DNA from: Rhynchopus sp. YZ270_cl-10
Lineage: Eukaryota; Euglenozoa; Diplonemea; Diplonemida; Diplonemidae
Reading direction: 5' to 3'
Assembly (NCBI GenBank): GCA_964035575.1
Contig: OZ037838.1
Coordinates: forward strand, 1,612,001 to 1,676,000
DNA: 64,000 bases
Shown here: in pieces, positions 20,901-30,000 of the stretch
Layout: every line of letters starts with the position of its first letter
Numbering within the stretch: the first letter of the stretch is position 1
Made by a program: the position numbers and the translations under genes
Notes under the pieces: model-generated
Told to the model about the DNA's origin: nothing
The model's input: only the letters and a program-made list of their open reading frames with translations
Databases searched by the model: none

Positions 20901-23064
20901 TGTCTTCTGTAACGTGTCTTATGGGTGTATGCTGCGTGCGCTGGCTGCACTTGCAATATTTTGAGTCAGATTGTATTGTACTAATTGGTCGCCAGCTAAA
21001 ATGTGACTATTCGAACTAGTTCTGTCTTCTGTAACGTGTCTTATGGGTGTATGCTGCGTGCGCTGGCTGCACTTGCAATATTTTGAGTCAGATTCTATTG
21101 TACTAATTGGTCGCCAGCTAAAATGTCACTATTCGAACCAGTTCTGTCTTCTGTTACCTGTCTTATGGGTGTATGCTGCGTGCGCTGGCTGCACTTGCAA
21201 TATTTTGAGTCAGATTGTATTGTACTAATTGGTCGCCAGCTAAAATGTCACTATTCGAACTAGTTCTGTCTTCTGTAACGTGTCTTATGGGTGTATGCTG
21301 CGTGCGCTGTCTGCACTTGCAATATTTTGAGTCAGATTGTATTGTACTAATTGGTCGCCAGCTAAAATGTCACTATTCGAACTAGTTCTGTCTTCTGTTA
21401 CCTGTCTTATGGGTGTATGCTGCGTGCGCTGGCTGCAATTGCGATATTTTGATTCAAATTGTATTGTACTAATTGGTCGCCAGCTAAAATGTCACTATTC
21501 GAACCAGTTCTGTCTTCTGTAACGTGTGTTATGGGTGTATGCTGCGTGCGCTGGCTGCAATTGCGATATTTTGAGCCGAATTGTATTGTACTAATTGGTC
21601 GCCAGCTAAAATGTCACTCTTCGAACCAGTTCTCACATCTGTAACCTGTCTTATGGATGCATGCTGGGTGCGCTGGCTGCAATTGCGATATTTTGATTCA
21701 AATTGTATTGTACTAATTGGTCGCCAGCTAAAATGTCACTATTCGAACTAGTTCTGTCTTCTGTAACGTGTCTTATGGGTGTATGCTGCGTGCGCTGGCT
21801 GCACTTGCAATATTTTGAGTCAGATTGTATTGTACTAATTGGTCGCCAGCTAAAATGTCACTATTCGAACTAGTTCTGTCTTCTGTAACGTGTCTTATGG
21901 GTGTATGCTGCGTGCGCTGGCTGCACTTGCAATATTTTGAGTCAGATTGTATTGTACTAATTGGTCGCCAGCTAAAATGTCACTATTCGAACTAGTTCTG
22001 TCTTCTGTAACGTGTCTTATGGGTGTATGCTGCGTGCGCTGGCTGCAATTGCGATATTTTGAGTCGAATTGTATTGTACTAATTGGTCGCCAGCTAAAAT
22101 GTCACTAATCGAACTAGTTCTCACATCTGTAACCTGTCTTATGGATGCATGCTGCGTGCGCTGGCTCCAATTGAGATATTTCGAGAAGAATTGTATTGTA
22201 CTAATTGGTCGCCAGCTAAAATGTCACTATTTGAACCAGTTCTGTCTTCTGTAACCTGTCTTATGGGTGCATGCTGCGTGCGCTGGCTGCAATTGCGATA
22301 TTTTGAGTCAGATTGTATTGTACTAATTGGTCGCCAGCTAAAATGTCACTAATCGAACTAGTTCTCACATCTGTAACCTGTCTTATGGATGCATGCTGCG
22401 TGCACTGGCTCCAATTGAGATATTTCGAGAAGAATTGTATTGTACTAATTGGTCGCCAGCTAAAATGTCACTATTTGAACCAGTTCTGTCTTCTGTAACG
22501 TGTGTTATGGGTGTATGCTGCGTGCGCTGGCTGCACTTGCGATATTTTGAGTCAGATTGTATTGTACTAATTGGTCGCCAGCTAAAATGTCACTATTTGA
22601 ACCAGTTCTGTCTTCTGTTACCTGTCTTATGGGTGTATATGCTGCGTGCGCTGGCTCCAATTGAGATATTTTGAGAAGAATTGTATTGTACTAATTGGTC
22701 GCCAGCTAAAATGTCACTATTCGAACCAGTTCTCACATCTGTAACCTGTCTTATGGGTGCATGCTGCGTGCGCTGGCTCCAATTGAGATATCTTGAGAAG
22801 AATTGTATTGTACTAATTGGTCGCCAGCTAAAATGTCACTATTCGAACCAGTTCTGTCTTCTGTAACCTGTCTTATGGGTGCATGCTGCGTGCGCTGGCT
22901 ACAATTGAGATATTTTGAGCCGAATTGTATGGTACTAATTGGTCGCCAGCTAAAATGTCACTATTCGAACCAGTTCTCACATCTGTAACCTGTCTTATGG
23001 GTGCATGCTGCGTGCGCTGGCTGCAATTGCGATATTTTGATCCGAATTGTATTGTGCTAATTGG
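17909..23064 (+). repeat. 122-bp tandem array A in E1, about 42 units
   Basis: Units start CTAATTGGTCGCCAGCTAAA and contain ATGGGTGCATGCTGCGTGCG about 60 bp later. The period is 122 bp throughout. Variants alternate between CACATCTGTAACC and GTCTTCTGTAACG types and between GAGTCGAA, GATTCAAA and GAGAAGAA types, so higher-order blocks exist. Short open frames beginning MYCTNWSPAKMSLFE recur but are an effect of the repeat: 122 is not a multiple of three. Confidence 0.97.
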
Positions 23065-23617
23065 TTATGAAGGGACGTGTCTTATTCTTGCGGTATATTT
23101 TGGATGATATCGGCTACGCTGCGGTGCTCGCAACAGCTGGGGGTGGTGGTGGAGATGTGATGCAGGTGCTGACATTGAGGTAAAGAACAAGGACGCTGCG
23201 TGTTGAGAAGGTGTCGGTCAGAGCAGATGCGGAAGTGTGTGTCACAGACAACAATCGAAACACATGTCTTACCCTTGCGGCACATCACACCGAGACTGTA
23301 CGCACTCTTCTGTGCCTGCCTGAGGTGGATTGTGTGAATCAGTCAAATACGAGCGGCTTCACTCCACTGCATGGCGCAGTGTCACAGAAACACCCAGATG
23401 TGTCGAAGTTGCTCATTGATGCAGGGGCAGACATCGAAGCCGTTAATTACATAGGCACCTCTTCACTGTGCTTGTGAGGTTGGGGCACTCGAAATTGTGG
23501 AGATGTTGGTGAAAGCAGGTGCGGACGAGAGTGTGGTGGACAACAAGAGTCACACATCTCTCAACATTGCGGCATATCGTGGGCATACCGAGACTGTGCG
23601 CTATCTTGTGGGCTTGC
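23065..23617 (+). pseudogene. Ankyrin-repeat coding region (E1 cargo), broken and cut by E2
   Basis: Ankyrin signatures are clear: GFTPLHGAVSQKHPDVSKLL with IDAGADIEAVN, and later VEMLVKAGADESVVD and GHTETVRYLVGL. The region spans at least four repeats but is spread over more than one frame, so it is not a working gene as it stands (about two breaks besides the insertion). It begins directly after the last unit of array A and ends where E2 starts at 23,618. Ankyrin repeats mediate protein binding. Here the region occupies the cargo position that OTU and USP genes hold in the other elements. Confidence 0.8.
23611..23617. repeat. Presumed target site of E2 (one side only)
   Basis: GGCTTGC precedes the E2 left end. 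No second copy adjoining a CCCCCTA end was found in the window. Confidence 0.5.
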
Positions 23618-23698
23618 TAGGGGGTCTCCTGGTCAGTATATTAGCTGTCCGAAAAATTAGTAAATAAATATAAAATGCTCTATGTGCTCAGAAACGGC

Positions 23699-23866
23699 AT
23701 AACTTGACATGTGTTTATGGAATTGGTCCCGTACCAAGGTGTCTTGTTCGGTGTGATTTGTGCTGAAATGGATAGATTCTGAGGGTAAATGCTGCAAGCG
23801 CTAGGTATTCCGTGACGCAAATAAATTGACATGTGTTTGTGGAATTGGTCCCGTACCACAACCGCA
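23699..23866 (+). repeat. C-type 122-bp repeat remnant in E2
   Basis: About 1.4 units with TGGAATTGGTCCCGTACCA and GGTAAATGCTGCAAGCGCTA, the same type as the array at 27,030-27,775 in E4. Confidence 0.85.
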
Positions 23867-23875
23867 ACCGCAATA

Positions 23876-24384
23876 ATTAGGGAAGACGGCTGGCAAGCGG
23901 AAGAGAGATGAGAGTGATGCAGAGAGTGATGCAAAGAAGCAGAAGAAGTCCACTGCAAAGAATGCTGCTGCGAACAGCCAGGGGAAAGAGGAGTCTGCGA
24001 GTGGGGTGAAGCGCAGCAGTGATGACGGCGCCGATGCCGAGTGGCCCGGACTCGATATCGCTATGGCTGTGAGCAAGCAGGAGTCCGCAGGCCCGGCGGC
24101 AGGGACGACACGTGCCAGTGGGTTGCCACATGGAATACAGGATACGGGGTTTCTGCACCAGGAAGAACTTCTGGTGCACAACATGTAGAGGGTTCTCCCC
24201 ATTGCGCTGGACGATGTGGAAGATTCGACCTATGGATTCTCCTCTTTGCACATGGTGGGATACGAAACCTCCTTAGCAGTGTCGCCGCCAGGATTCCAGG
24301 CCAATGATGTGACGTCGCTCACCTCGCGCCCTATCGCAACTCGGGGAGACGGAGCATGTGCGTTGCATGCGTTGCTGGGGAGGC
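23876..24384 (+). pseudogene. OTU-like protease region, N-terminal half (E2 cargo), broken
   Basis: A lysine- and acid-rich stretch with nuclear-signal-like GKRKRDESDAESDAKKQKKS leads to the OTU catalytic signature ATRGDGACALHALLG, where Asp and Cys fit the GDG.C motif of the OTU cysteine protease family. No ATG is seen at the 5' side, where the coding stretch abuts the repeat remnant. The region is broken in more than one place and is interrupted by E3 directly after the catalytic helix. OTU enzymes remove ubiquitin or related modifiers; activity of this copy is unlikely. Confidence 0.8.
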
Positions 24385-24391
24385 ATTTGTT
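24385..24391. repeat. 7-bp target duplication of E3, left
   Basis: ATTTGTT, repeated at 41,025-41,031 after the right end of E3. Confidence 0.93.
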
Positions 24392-24896
24392 TAGGGGATG
24401 GCTAGCTACCATGAACCCCTGTCCAAAGTATTAATATTTCTCGAAAATTCTCTAAGTACACAGAAAACACACGGGTGTGCCCCAAAACACATTTTTTCCA
24501 GTGTCCCGCAGTGTCCCACCACTTTTTTTCGCTTTTTGTGGGAAAAAAAATACAAAAAAAAATACATGGTTCTGTAGGGGCCGAGTACAATGGCGTTTTT
24601 CACGTGATTTTCATGATTTTTCAAAGTGGCCAAATATCATGTAAAATACTGCCTCCCACCCAACATTCTCTCCACAACGTCGTTCTGACACCCATATGTC
24701 CAAACAAAAGATGTTTTTATATATTTTTTTCCACACCCAGCGTATCATAAAAATGCACATATCCACCAAAATCCACTAACCCACCGCAGGCAAATTTCTT
24801 AACGATGTGTACTTCTGAATTGATGCTGAGGGATTATGCGGCAACCGCTGCGTAGTTCTGTGGGGTAAAACGCCACCTGGGGTCACAAGGCCCAGG

Positions 24897-24920
24897 CTCC
24901 TACCTTTACAGGTAGGAGAG
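24897..24920. repeat. Hairpin block next to the 122-bp array (E3)
   Basis: CTCCTACCT TTAC AGGTAGGAG, here a perfect 9-bp stem, within the same conserved block as in E1 and E4. The G-to-A change relative to E1 restores pairing. Confidence 0.8.
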
Positions 24921-24959
24921 CTGTTGAGTGACCCATCGGACAATCGTTTGAGGGGTCTT

Positions 24960-26312
24960 GGTGAAGAATTTCGAAAATTGATAAAAACGAAAAAGCGTCT
25001 CACAAATTAACCCAGATTCTGCTCCAGATGTGATGTCTTGGTCTGTTTCTGCCTGAATTGTGTAAGGGGGCCCGATTTTGTTGCGGAAAATTACGAAAAT
25101 TATTGAAAACCAATAAGCGCCTCACAATTGAACCCAGATTCTGCTCCAGATGCGATGTTTTGGTCTGTTTCTGCCTGAATTGTGTAAGGGGGCCCGATTT
25201 TGTTGCGATAAATTACGAAAATTGATGAAAACAAATATGCGTCTCACAATTGAACCCAGATTCTGCTCCATATGCGATGTTTTGATGTGTTTCGACCTGA
25301 ATTGTGTGAGGGGGCCCGATTTTGTTGCGGAAAATTACGAAAATTGATGAAAACTAATATGCGTCTCACAATTGAACCCAGATTCTGCTCCAGATACGAT
25401 GTTTTGATGTGTTTCTGCCTGAATTGTGTAAGGGGGCCCGATTTTGTTGCGGAAAATTACGAAAATTGATGAAAACAAATATGCGTCTCACAATTGAACC
25501 CATATTCTACTCCAGATGCGATGTTTTGATGTGTTTCTGCCTGAATTGTGTAAGGGGCCCCGATTTTGTTGCGGAAAATTACGAAAATTATTGAAAACCA
25601 ATAAGCGCCTCACAATTGAACCCAGATTCTGCTCCAGATACGATGTTTTGATGTGTTTCTGCCTGAATTGTGTAAGGGGGCCCGATTTTGTTGCGGAAAA
25701 TTACGAAAATTGATGAAAACAAATATGCGTCTCACAATTGAACCCAGATTCTGCTCCAGATTCGATGTTTTGATGTGTTTCTGCCTGAATTGTGTAAGGG
25801 GGCCCGATTTTGTTGCGGAAAATTACGAAAATTATTGAAAACCAATAAGCGCCTCACAATTGAACCCAGATTCTGCTCCAGATTCGATGTTTTGATGTGT
25901 TTCTGCCTGAATTGTGTAAGGGGGCCCGATTTTGTTGCGGAAAATTACGAAAATTGATGAAAACAAATATGCGTCTCACAATTGAACCCAGATTCTGCTC
26001 CAGATTCGATGTTTTGATGTGTTTCTGCCTGAATTGTGTAAGGGGCCCCGATTATGTTGCGGAAAATTACGAAAATTATTGAAAACCAATAAGCGCCTCA
26101 CAATTGAACCCAGATTCTGCTCCAGATACGATGTTTTGATGTGTTTCTGCCTGAATTGTGTAAGGGGGCCCGATTTTGTTGCGGAAAATTACGAAAATTG
26201 ATGAAAACAAATATGCGTCTCACAATTGAACCCAGATTCTGCTCCAGATGCGATGTTTTGATGTGTTTCTGCCTGAATTGTGTAAGGGGGCCCGATTTTG
26301 TTGCGATAAATT
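24960..26312 (+). repeat. 122-bp tandem array B in E3, about 11 units
   Basis: Units contain CACAATTGAACCCAGATTCT, GCGATGTTTTGATGTGTTTC and AAGGGGGCCCGATTTTGTTG. Two alternating variants are visible (GATGAAAACAAATATGCGTC and TTGAAAACCAATAAGCGCCT), giving partial 244-bp higher-order blocks. The period is 122 bp, as in arrays A and C. Confidence 0.96.
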
Positions 26313-26424
26313 AGTAGGCAGATTGAGAATGCGCTAAGAACGTATGTGGAGGAGAGTGTGGATACACTGATGGACGCTGGCGTATCCGCTGTGAAGAAGT
26401 TTGTTAGCTGTGGTGTGTTCCCTA
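26313..26424 (+). CDS. 5' part of the USP gene, separated by E4
   Basis: An open stretch directly after array B reads SRQIENALRTYVEESVDTLM then DAGVSAVKKFVSCGVFP, up to the E4 insertion. The frame matches the frame that resumes at 36,090 (CVEKCVGAEVAGDTAAENAM). The only ATG here is at 26,370. The in-frame TAA at 26,307 lies in the last array unit, so the gene starts within or at the edge of the array. With E4 in place, the large downstream frame would have to use the ATG at 36,149. Confidence 0.7.
26418..26424. repeat. 7-bp target duplication of E4, left
   Basis: TTCCCTA, repeated at 36,083-36,089. Confidence 0.93.
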
Positions 26425-26920
26425 TAGGGGGTACCGTGGTCAGTATATTAGCTGTCCGAAAAATTAATAAATAAATAAAAAATGCTCTATGTGCTCAGAA
26501 ACGGCACAGGGGTCCCCCAGAAAACATTTTCTGTACAACTCGTCACGCCCCGCACTGGATTAGTGCCTTTTTTTGGGCCTAAAATTCAAAAATGCAAAAA
26601 TGACTTTGTACAAGGGCGTTTTTTACGTGTTTTTTCATGATTTTTCAAAGTCGCCAAAAATCATGTAAAATACTGCTTCCCACCCAACATTCTCTCCACA
26701 ACATCGTTCTGACACCCATAGGTCCAAAAAAAACAGGTTTTTATATATTTTTTTCAACAACTGGTGTATAATAAAATTCCACCAAAATCCACTATCCCAC
26801 CTCACCCACAGGCAAATATCTTAACTATGTGTACCTGTGTGAATTGATTCTGAGTGATAATGCAGCAACCGCTGGGTAGTTCTATGGGGTAAAACGCCAC
26901 CTGGGGTCACAAGGCCCAGG

Positions 26921-26943
26921 CTCCTACCTTTCCAGGTAGGGGA
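26921..26943. repeat. Hairpin block next to the 122-bp array (E4)
   Basis: CTCCTACCT TTCC AGGTAGGGGAG, with the same surroundings as in E1 and E3; the loop base A is replaced by C. Confidence 0.8.
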
Positions 26944-27029
26944 GCTGTTGAGTGACCCATCGGACAATCGTTTGAAGGGTCTTGGAGGTTATGGTGTCGG
27001 GGGTGTCACTGTTCGTTTGTGTGGAGATT

Positions 27030-27775
27030 TGAGAAGTGTTTGTGCAATTGGTCCCGTACCAAGGTTTCTTGTTGGATGTGATTTGTGCTGAAATGGATGG
27101 ATTCTGAGGGTAAATGCTGCAAGCGCTAGGTATTCCGTGGCACAAATAAATTGACATGTGTTTGTGGAATTGGTCCCGTACCAAGGTTTCTTGTTGGATG
27201 TGATTTGTGCTGAAATGGATGGATTCTGAGGGTAAATGCTGCAAGCGCTAGGTATTCCGTGGCACAAATAAATTGACATGTGTTTGCGGAATTGGTCCCG
27301 TACCAAAGTGTCTTCTTGGATGTGATTTGTGCTGAAATGGATGGATTCTGAGGGTAAATGCTGCAAGCGCTAGGTATTCCGTGGCACAAATAAATTGACA
27401 TGTGTTTGCGGAATTGGTCCCGTACCAAAGTGTCTTCTTGGATGTGATTTGTGCTGAAATGGATGGATTCTGAGGGTAAATGCTGCAAGCGCTAGGTATT
27501 CCGTGGCACAAATAAATTGACATGTGTTTGTGGAATTGGTCCCGTACCAAAGTTTCTTGTTTGGTGTGATTTGTGCTGAAATGGATGCATTCTGAGGGTA
27601 AATGCTGCAAGCGCTAGGTATTCCGTGGCACAAATAAATTGACATGTGTTTGCGGAATTGGTCCCGTACCAAAGTTTCTTGTTTGGTGTGATTTGTGCTG
27701 AAATGGATGGATTCTGAGGGTAAATGCTGCAAGCGCTAGGTATTCCGTGGTGCAAATAAATTGAAATGTGTGGAT
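27030..27775 (+). repeat. 122-bp tandem array C in E4, about 6 units
   Basis: Units contain TGGAATTGGTCCCGTACCAA, GATTTGTGCTGAAATGGATG and GGTAAATGCTGCAAGCGCTA. The period is 122 bp. The spacing between AATTGGTC and GGGT is 62 bp, as in array A. Confidence 0.96.
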
Positions 27776-27897
27776 TATTAACTTGACTTTGTTTTGCTTT
27801 TCCTCCTTGTTTTTTTTTTTTTTGTAATATCTTGTATTTGAATTTCATTAACTCTTCAGAGTGTACACAGTGGATTCATTGTATTTTCTTCAAAAAA

Positions 27898-28095
27898 ATG
27901 AGCAAGGAAGGAACCTGTGAACACTGTTGTCGCAGTTTTGGTAACCTCTATAAGCATAGAAGCAGTGAGACTTGCCAAGGGATGACGTGGGTGTCCTCCG
28001 ATGTCATAGCAGCGAGACTTGTGCGAAAAAGACATGTGTTTTGTAGGGATGGTTTGTGGCTGATCCCCAGCGAACATGGTTTCGATCATGTATGA
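27898..28095 (+). CDS. Small C2HC zinc-finger-like protein (65 aa)
   Basis: Starts at ATG 27,898 after an A run, ends TGA. The sequence begins MSKEGTCEHCCRSFGNLYKH followed by RSSETC. The spacing C-x2-C-x9-H-x5-C resembles a single C2HC zinc knuckle or a variant C2H2 finger such as occurs at the N-terminus of some DNA-binding proteins. It lies directly after array C, the cargo position in this element family, and may be the first part of a longer gene that was later disrupted. Function unknown. Confidence 0.4.
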   Translation: MSKEGTCEHCCRSFGNLYKHRSSETCQGMTWVSSDVIAARLVRKRHVFCRDGLWLIPSEHGFDHV

Positions 28096-28165
28096 TTTCC
28101 AGTGACGTGTTACCTCCTTCCGACACGACCCTCCTCTAGAAATTTGGTCGGCTAGGACCCCCCTA

Positions 28166-28345
28166 GACTAATTGGTCGCCGCCTGAAGTATCCGTAATTG
28201 AATTAGTTCTGTGTTCTGTGATCAGTCTTATGAGTGTGTGCTGCATGCGACAATTGAAAGATCTGAAACAAAATTGTATTGTGCTAATTGGTGGCCACCC
28301 GAAGTTTCCGTGATTGAACTAGTGGCTTCGCTTTGGGTGCCGTGA
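28166..28345 (+). repeat. Diverged A-type 122-bp repeat units inside E4
   Basis: CTAATTGGTCGCCGCCTGAA and, about 120 bp on, CTAATTGGTGGCCACCCGAA resemble the array A unit start. They follow a CCCCCCTA sequence at 28,158-28,165 that looks like an element right end. A similar diverged pair is at 40,668-40,870. Confidence 0.65.
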
Positions 28346-28878
28346 CCGCCCTTTCTTTGTTGTAAATGTACTGAGGCTACTGACAATTCGTGTACCACGT
28401 GTGCCTGGTGCACGAATTGCTATCAATGAAGTGCCGAACTCCGCAGTTGGATAACCGAGGAATTCTCACATTCCGCCGGAGTCCCCCAACTTGAGCTGGG
28501 TTGGGGACCCGGGCTCGACCGAGTTTCAGCGAAACCCCCCAAAACCTATATAATCCCCTGTGGAGGGGGAAATTTTTTTTTGGGCTGACCGAGCCAGACC
28601 GATCCTGACCGAGCCAGCCCCTCGTGTTTTAATTCTATATAGAACCCGGTAAGAGGAGGGTGTTCAAATTTCCCGTTTTTCCCTTTTCTCCCGTTTTTCC
28701 CTTTGTCTTTGCCATTTTTTTTTCCAAAAAAAAAAATTTTTTTTTTTTGACAAGGCAATTTCAGGGTTTTATATAGGAATTTTTTCCTGAACAAACAGGG
28801 GCAAAAACTGAGGATTCATTTTTTCTCACCCACCCACCCAAAATCAAAGTTGTTTCGATCGTTTCAGTCAGGGTTCTA
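28346..28878. other. Gene-poor stretch in E4
   Basis: Contains GACCGAGCCAG repeated around 28,585-28,618, long A and T runs near 28,720-28,750 and C-rich hexamers CCCACC. No gene supported. Confidence 0.4.
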
Positions 28879-29395
28879 CTGGGGGGGGGCTAATAAAGTA
28901 TACGGTGCTAATAAAGTATACGGTGCGGAAACCCATTTTGAGCGTGTAAATCTGTGAAATAAAGTATACGGTTTTTGTGTACATTTTTCTTACTAAAAAA
29001 ATTTTTCAGCAAGTTTTGCACAAAAAATCGAAAAAAAAATTTTTTGATTTCGGTGGTCCGGATTCTGTGCGTGCTGTGATGGGGTCACTTTGAGCTGAGA
29101 AACGAGTATTTTTGACCTAAAACGCGTGTATCAGTTTTTACACGATTGGTGCTGATGGGGTTCAGATTTGTGAAAATTTAAGTCACCAAAAAATTGTTCA
29201 TTTTTCCACATTGACCCCACCACTGGCTGGGATTGGCCCAAAAATGCCAATGGTGGTGTTTTCGCGAGGTTTCGGCCACTAGAAACCCCAAAATAACAGT
29301 GTTTTTTTTTTTTTTTCCCTTTTTCGTTTTTTGGCCATTTAAGCAGTAATTCCCGCCGAATAAAGTATACGTATACTTTAATAGCTCCCCCCCAG
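28879..29395. mobile_element. 517-bp MITE-like element with TA target duplication
   Basis: The ends are inverted repeats, CTGGGGGGGGGCTAATAAAG then TATACG on the left and the complementary CGTATACTTTAATAGCTCCC then CCCCAG on the right, flanked by TA on both sides (28,877-28,878 and 29,396-29,397). TAAAGTATACGG is repeated three times near the left end. The interior carries the dispersed repeat also found at about 290-425. The TA duplication suggests Tc1/mariner-type mobilisation; no transposase inside. Confidence 0.8.
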
Positions 29396-29490
29396 TAGGT
29401 CCAAAAAAAAATAAGGGAAACGGAAAATGTGCTTTGAAAAAAATTTTCCGCGCTGCGCGCGGAAAATTACTACCCTAACAGCCCTAAAAA

Positions 29491-29733
29491 ATGGATGCTA
29501 CCCACACGTAACGTCAAGTCGAAGACATCCTTCGCATAATGGAAAGGGATTATCCGATTCCCAACGAACTGCCGGACAATCTCCTAGGGGAGATCATCCA
29601 AGAATGTGTGTCACGAAAGAATCGTGCACTCGAACCTCACCTATGGTGATGATGATCTGTGACAGTCGCCTATCTAGATCGACTAGAAAAGCTCCATGAA
29701 GATTTTTTTATTCAGGAGCAGGGGCTTATATAG
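29491..29733 (+). pseudogene. Degraded small coding region, family unknown
   Basis: One frame from ATG 29,491 to TAG 29,731 keeps protein-like composition (DILRIMERDYPIPNELPDNL then LGEIIQECVSRKNRALEPHL, and later AYLDRLEKLHEDFFIQEQGL) although stops interrupt it. The conserved-looking, charged, helix-prone text argues for a decayed gene. I do not recognise the family. Confidence 0.45.
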
Positions 29734-29739
29734 CGTCAC

Positions 29740-30000
29740 CCAAAGGTTCCTGGCGAAGCCACGGTACGCAACATTTTTAAAAAATGTTGACATAAAATGG
29801 CACTGACGTTAGTAATTATCGTCAGTTTCCGTAAATTTTACTTAGGTATTTTGCTAAAACGAAAGTTTCTGGCGAAGCCACGGTACGCAACATTTCAAAA
29901 AAATTCCCTTAAAATTGCACATATTTACAACCAAACTATGTCATGGGAGGGTGGTTGCAATCTTGCGCCGCAGGCGCACGGTACGCTACTTTTTCTTTCG
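29740..30000. repeat. Short dispersed repeats
   Basis: TGGCGAAGCCACGGTACGCA occurs twice (about 29,753 and 29,875), followed by ACATTT. The stretch about 29,930-29,990 is an inverted copy of 597-655 (CGCCGCAGGCGCACGGTACG here). Confidence 0.65.

Larger units (their letters stand above)
23618..24391 (+). mobile_element. E2: nested element, left part up to E3
   Basis: The left end TAGGGGGTCTCCTGGTCAGT is nearly identical to that of E1. Only about 80 bp of the left-terminal region remains before the sequence jumps (near 23,699) into 1.4 units of the C-type 122-bp repeat (to 23,866), so most of the left region and array were lost by deletion. It then carries the OTU-like region, which is cut by E3 at 24,392. 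The continuation after E3 is at 41,032-41,850. No separate right end with a matching duplication is present, so E2's right end was probably lost or merged with that of E1. Confidence 0.75.

Noticed and set aside
24006-24434. Alternative genetic code, because protein-like text continues across a stop in the OTU region and at 29,491-29,733
   Set aside because: Intact genes in the window end with TGA or TAG, and copy 1 ends with TAA, at conserved family positions, so the standard code applies and these regions are simply decayed.
17909-26312. Many small frames (about 61-65 codons) in the 122-bp arrays, for example MYCTNWSPAKMSLFE
   Set aside because: 122 is not a multiple of three and the frames begin and end at repeat positions; they are repeat by-products.
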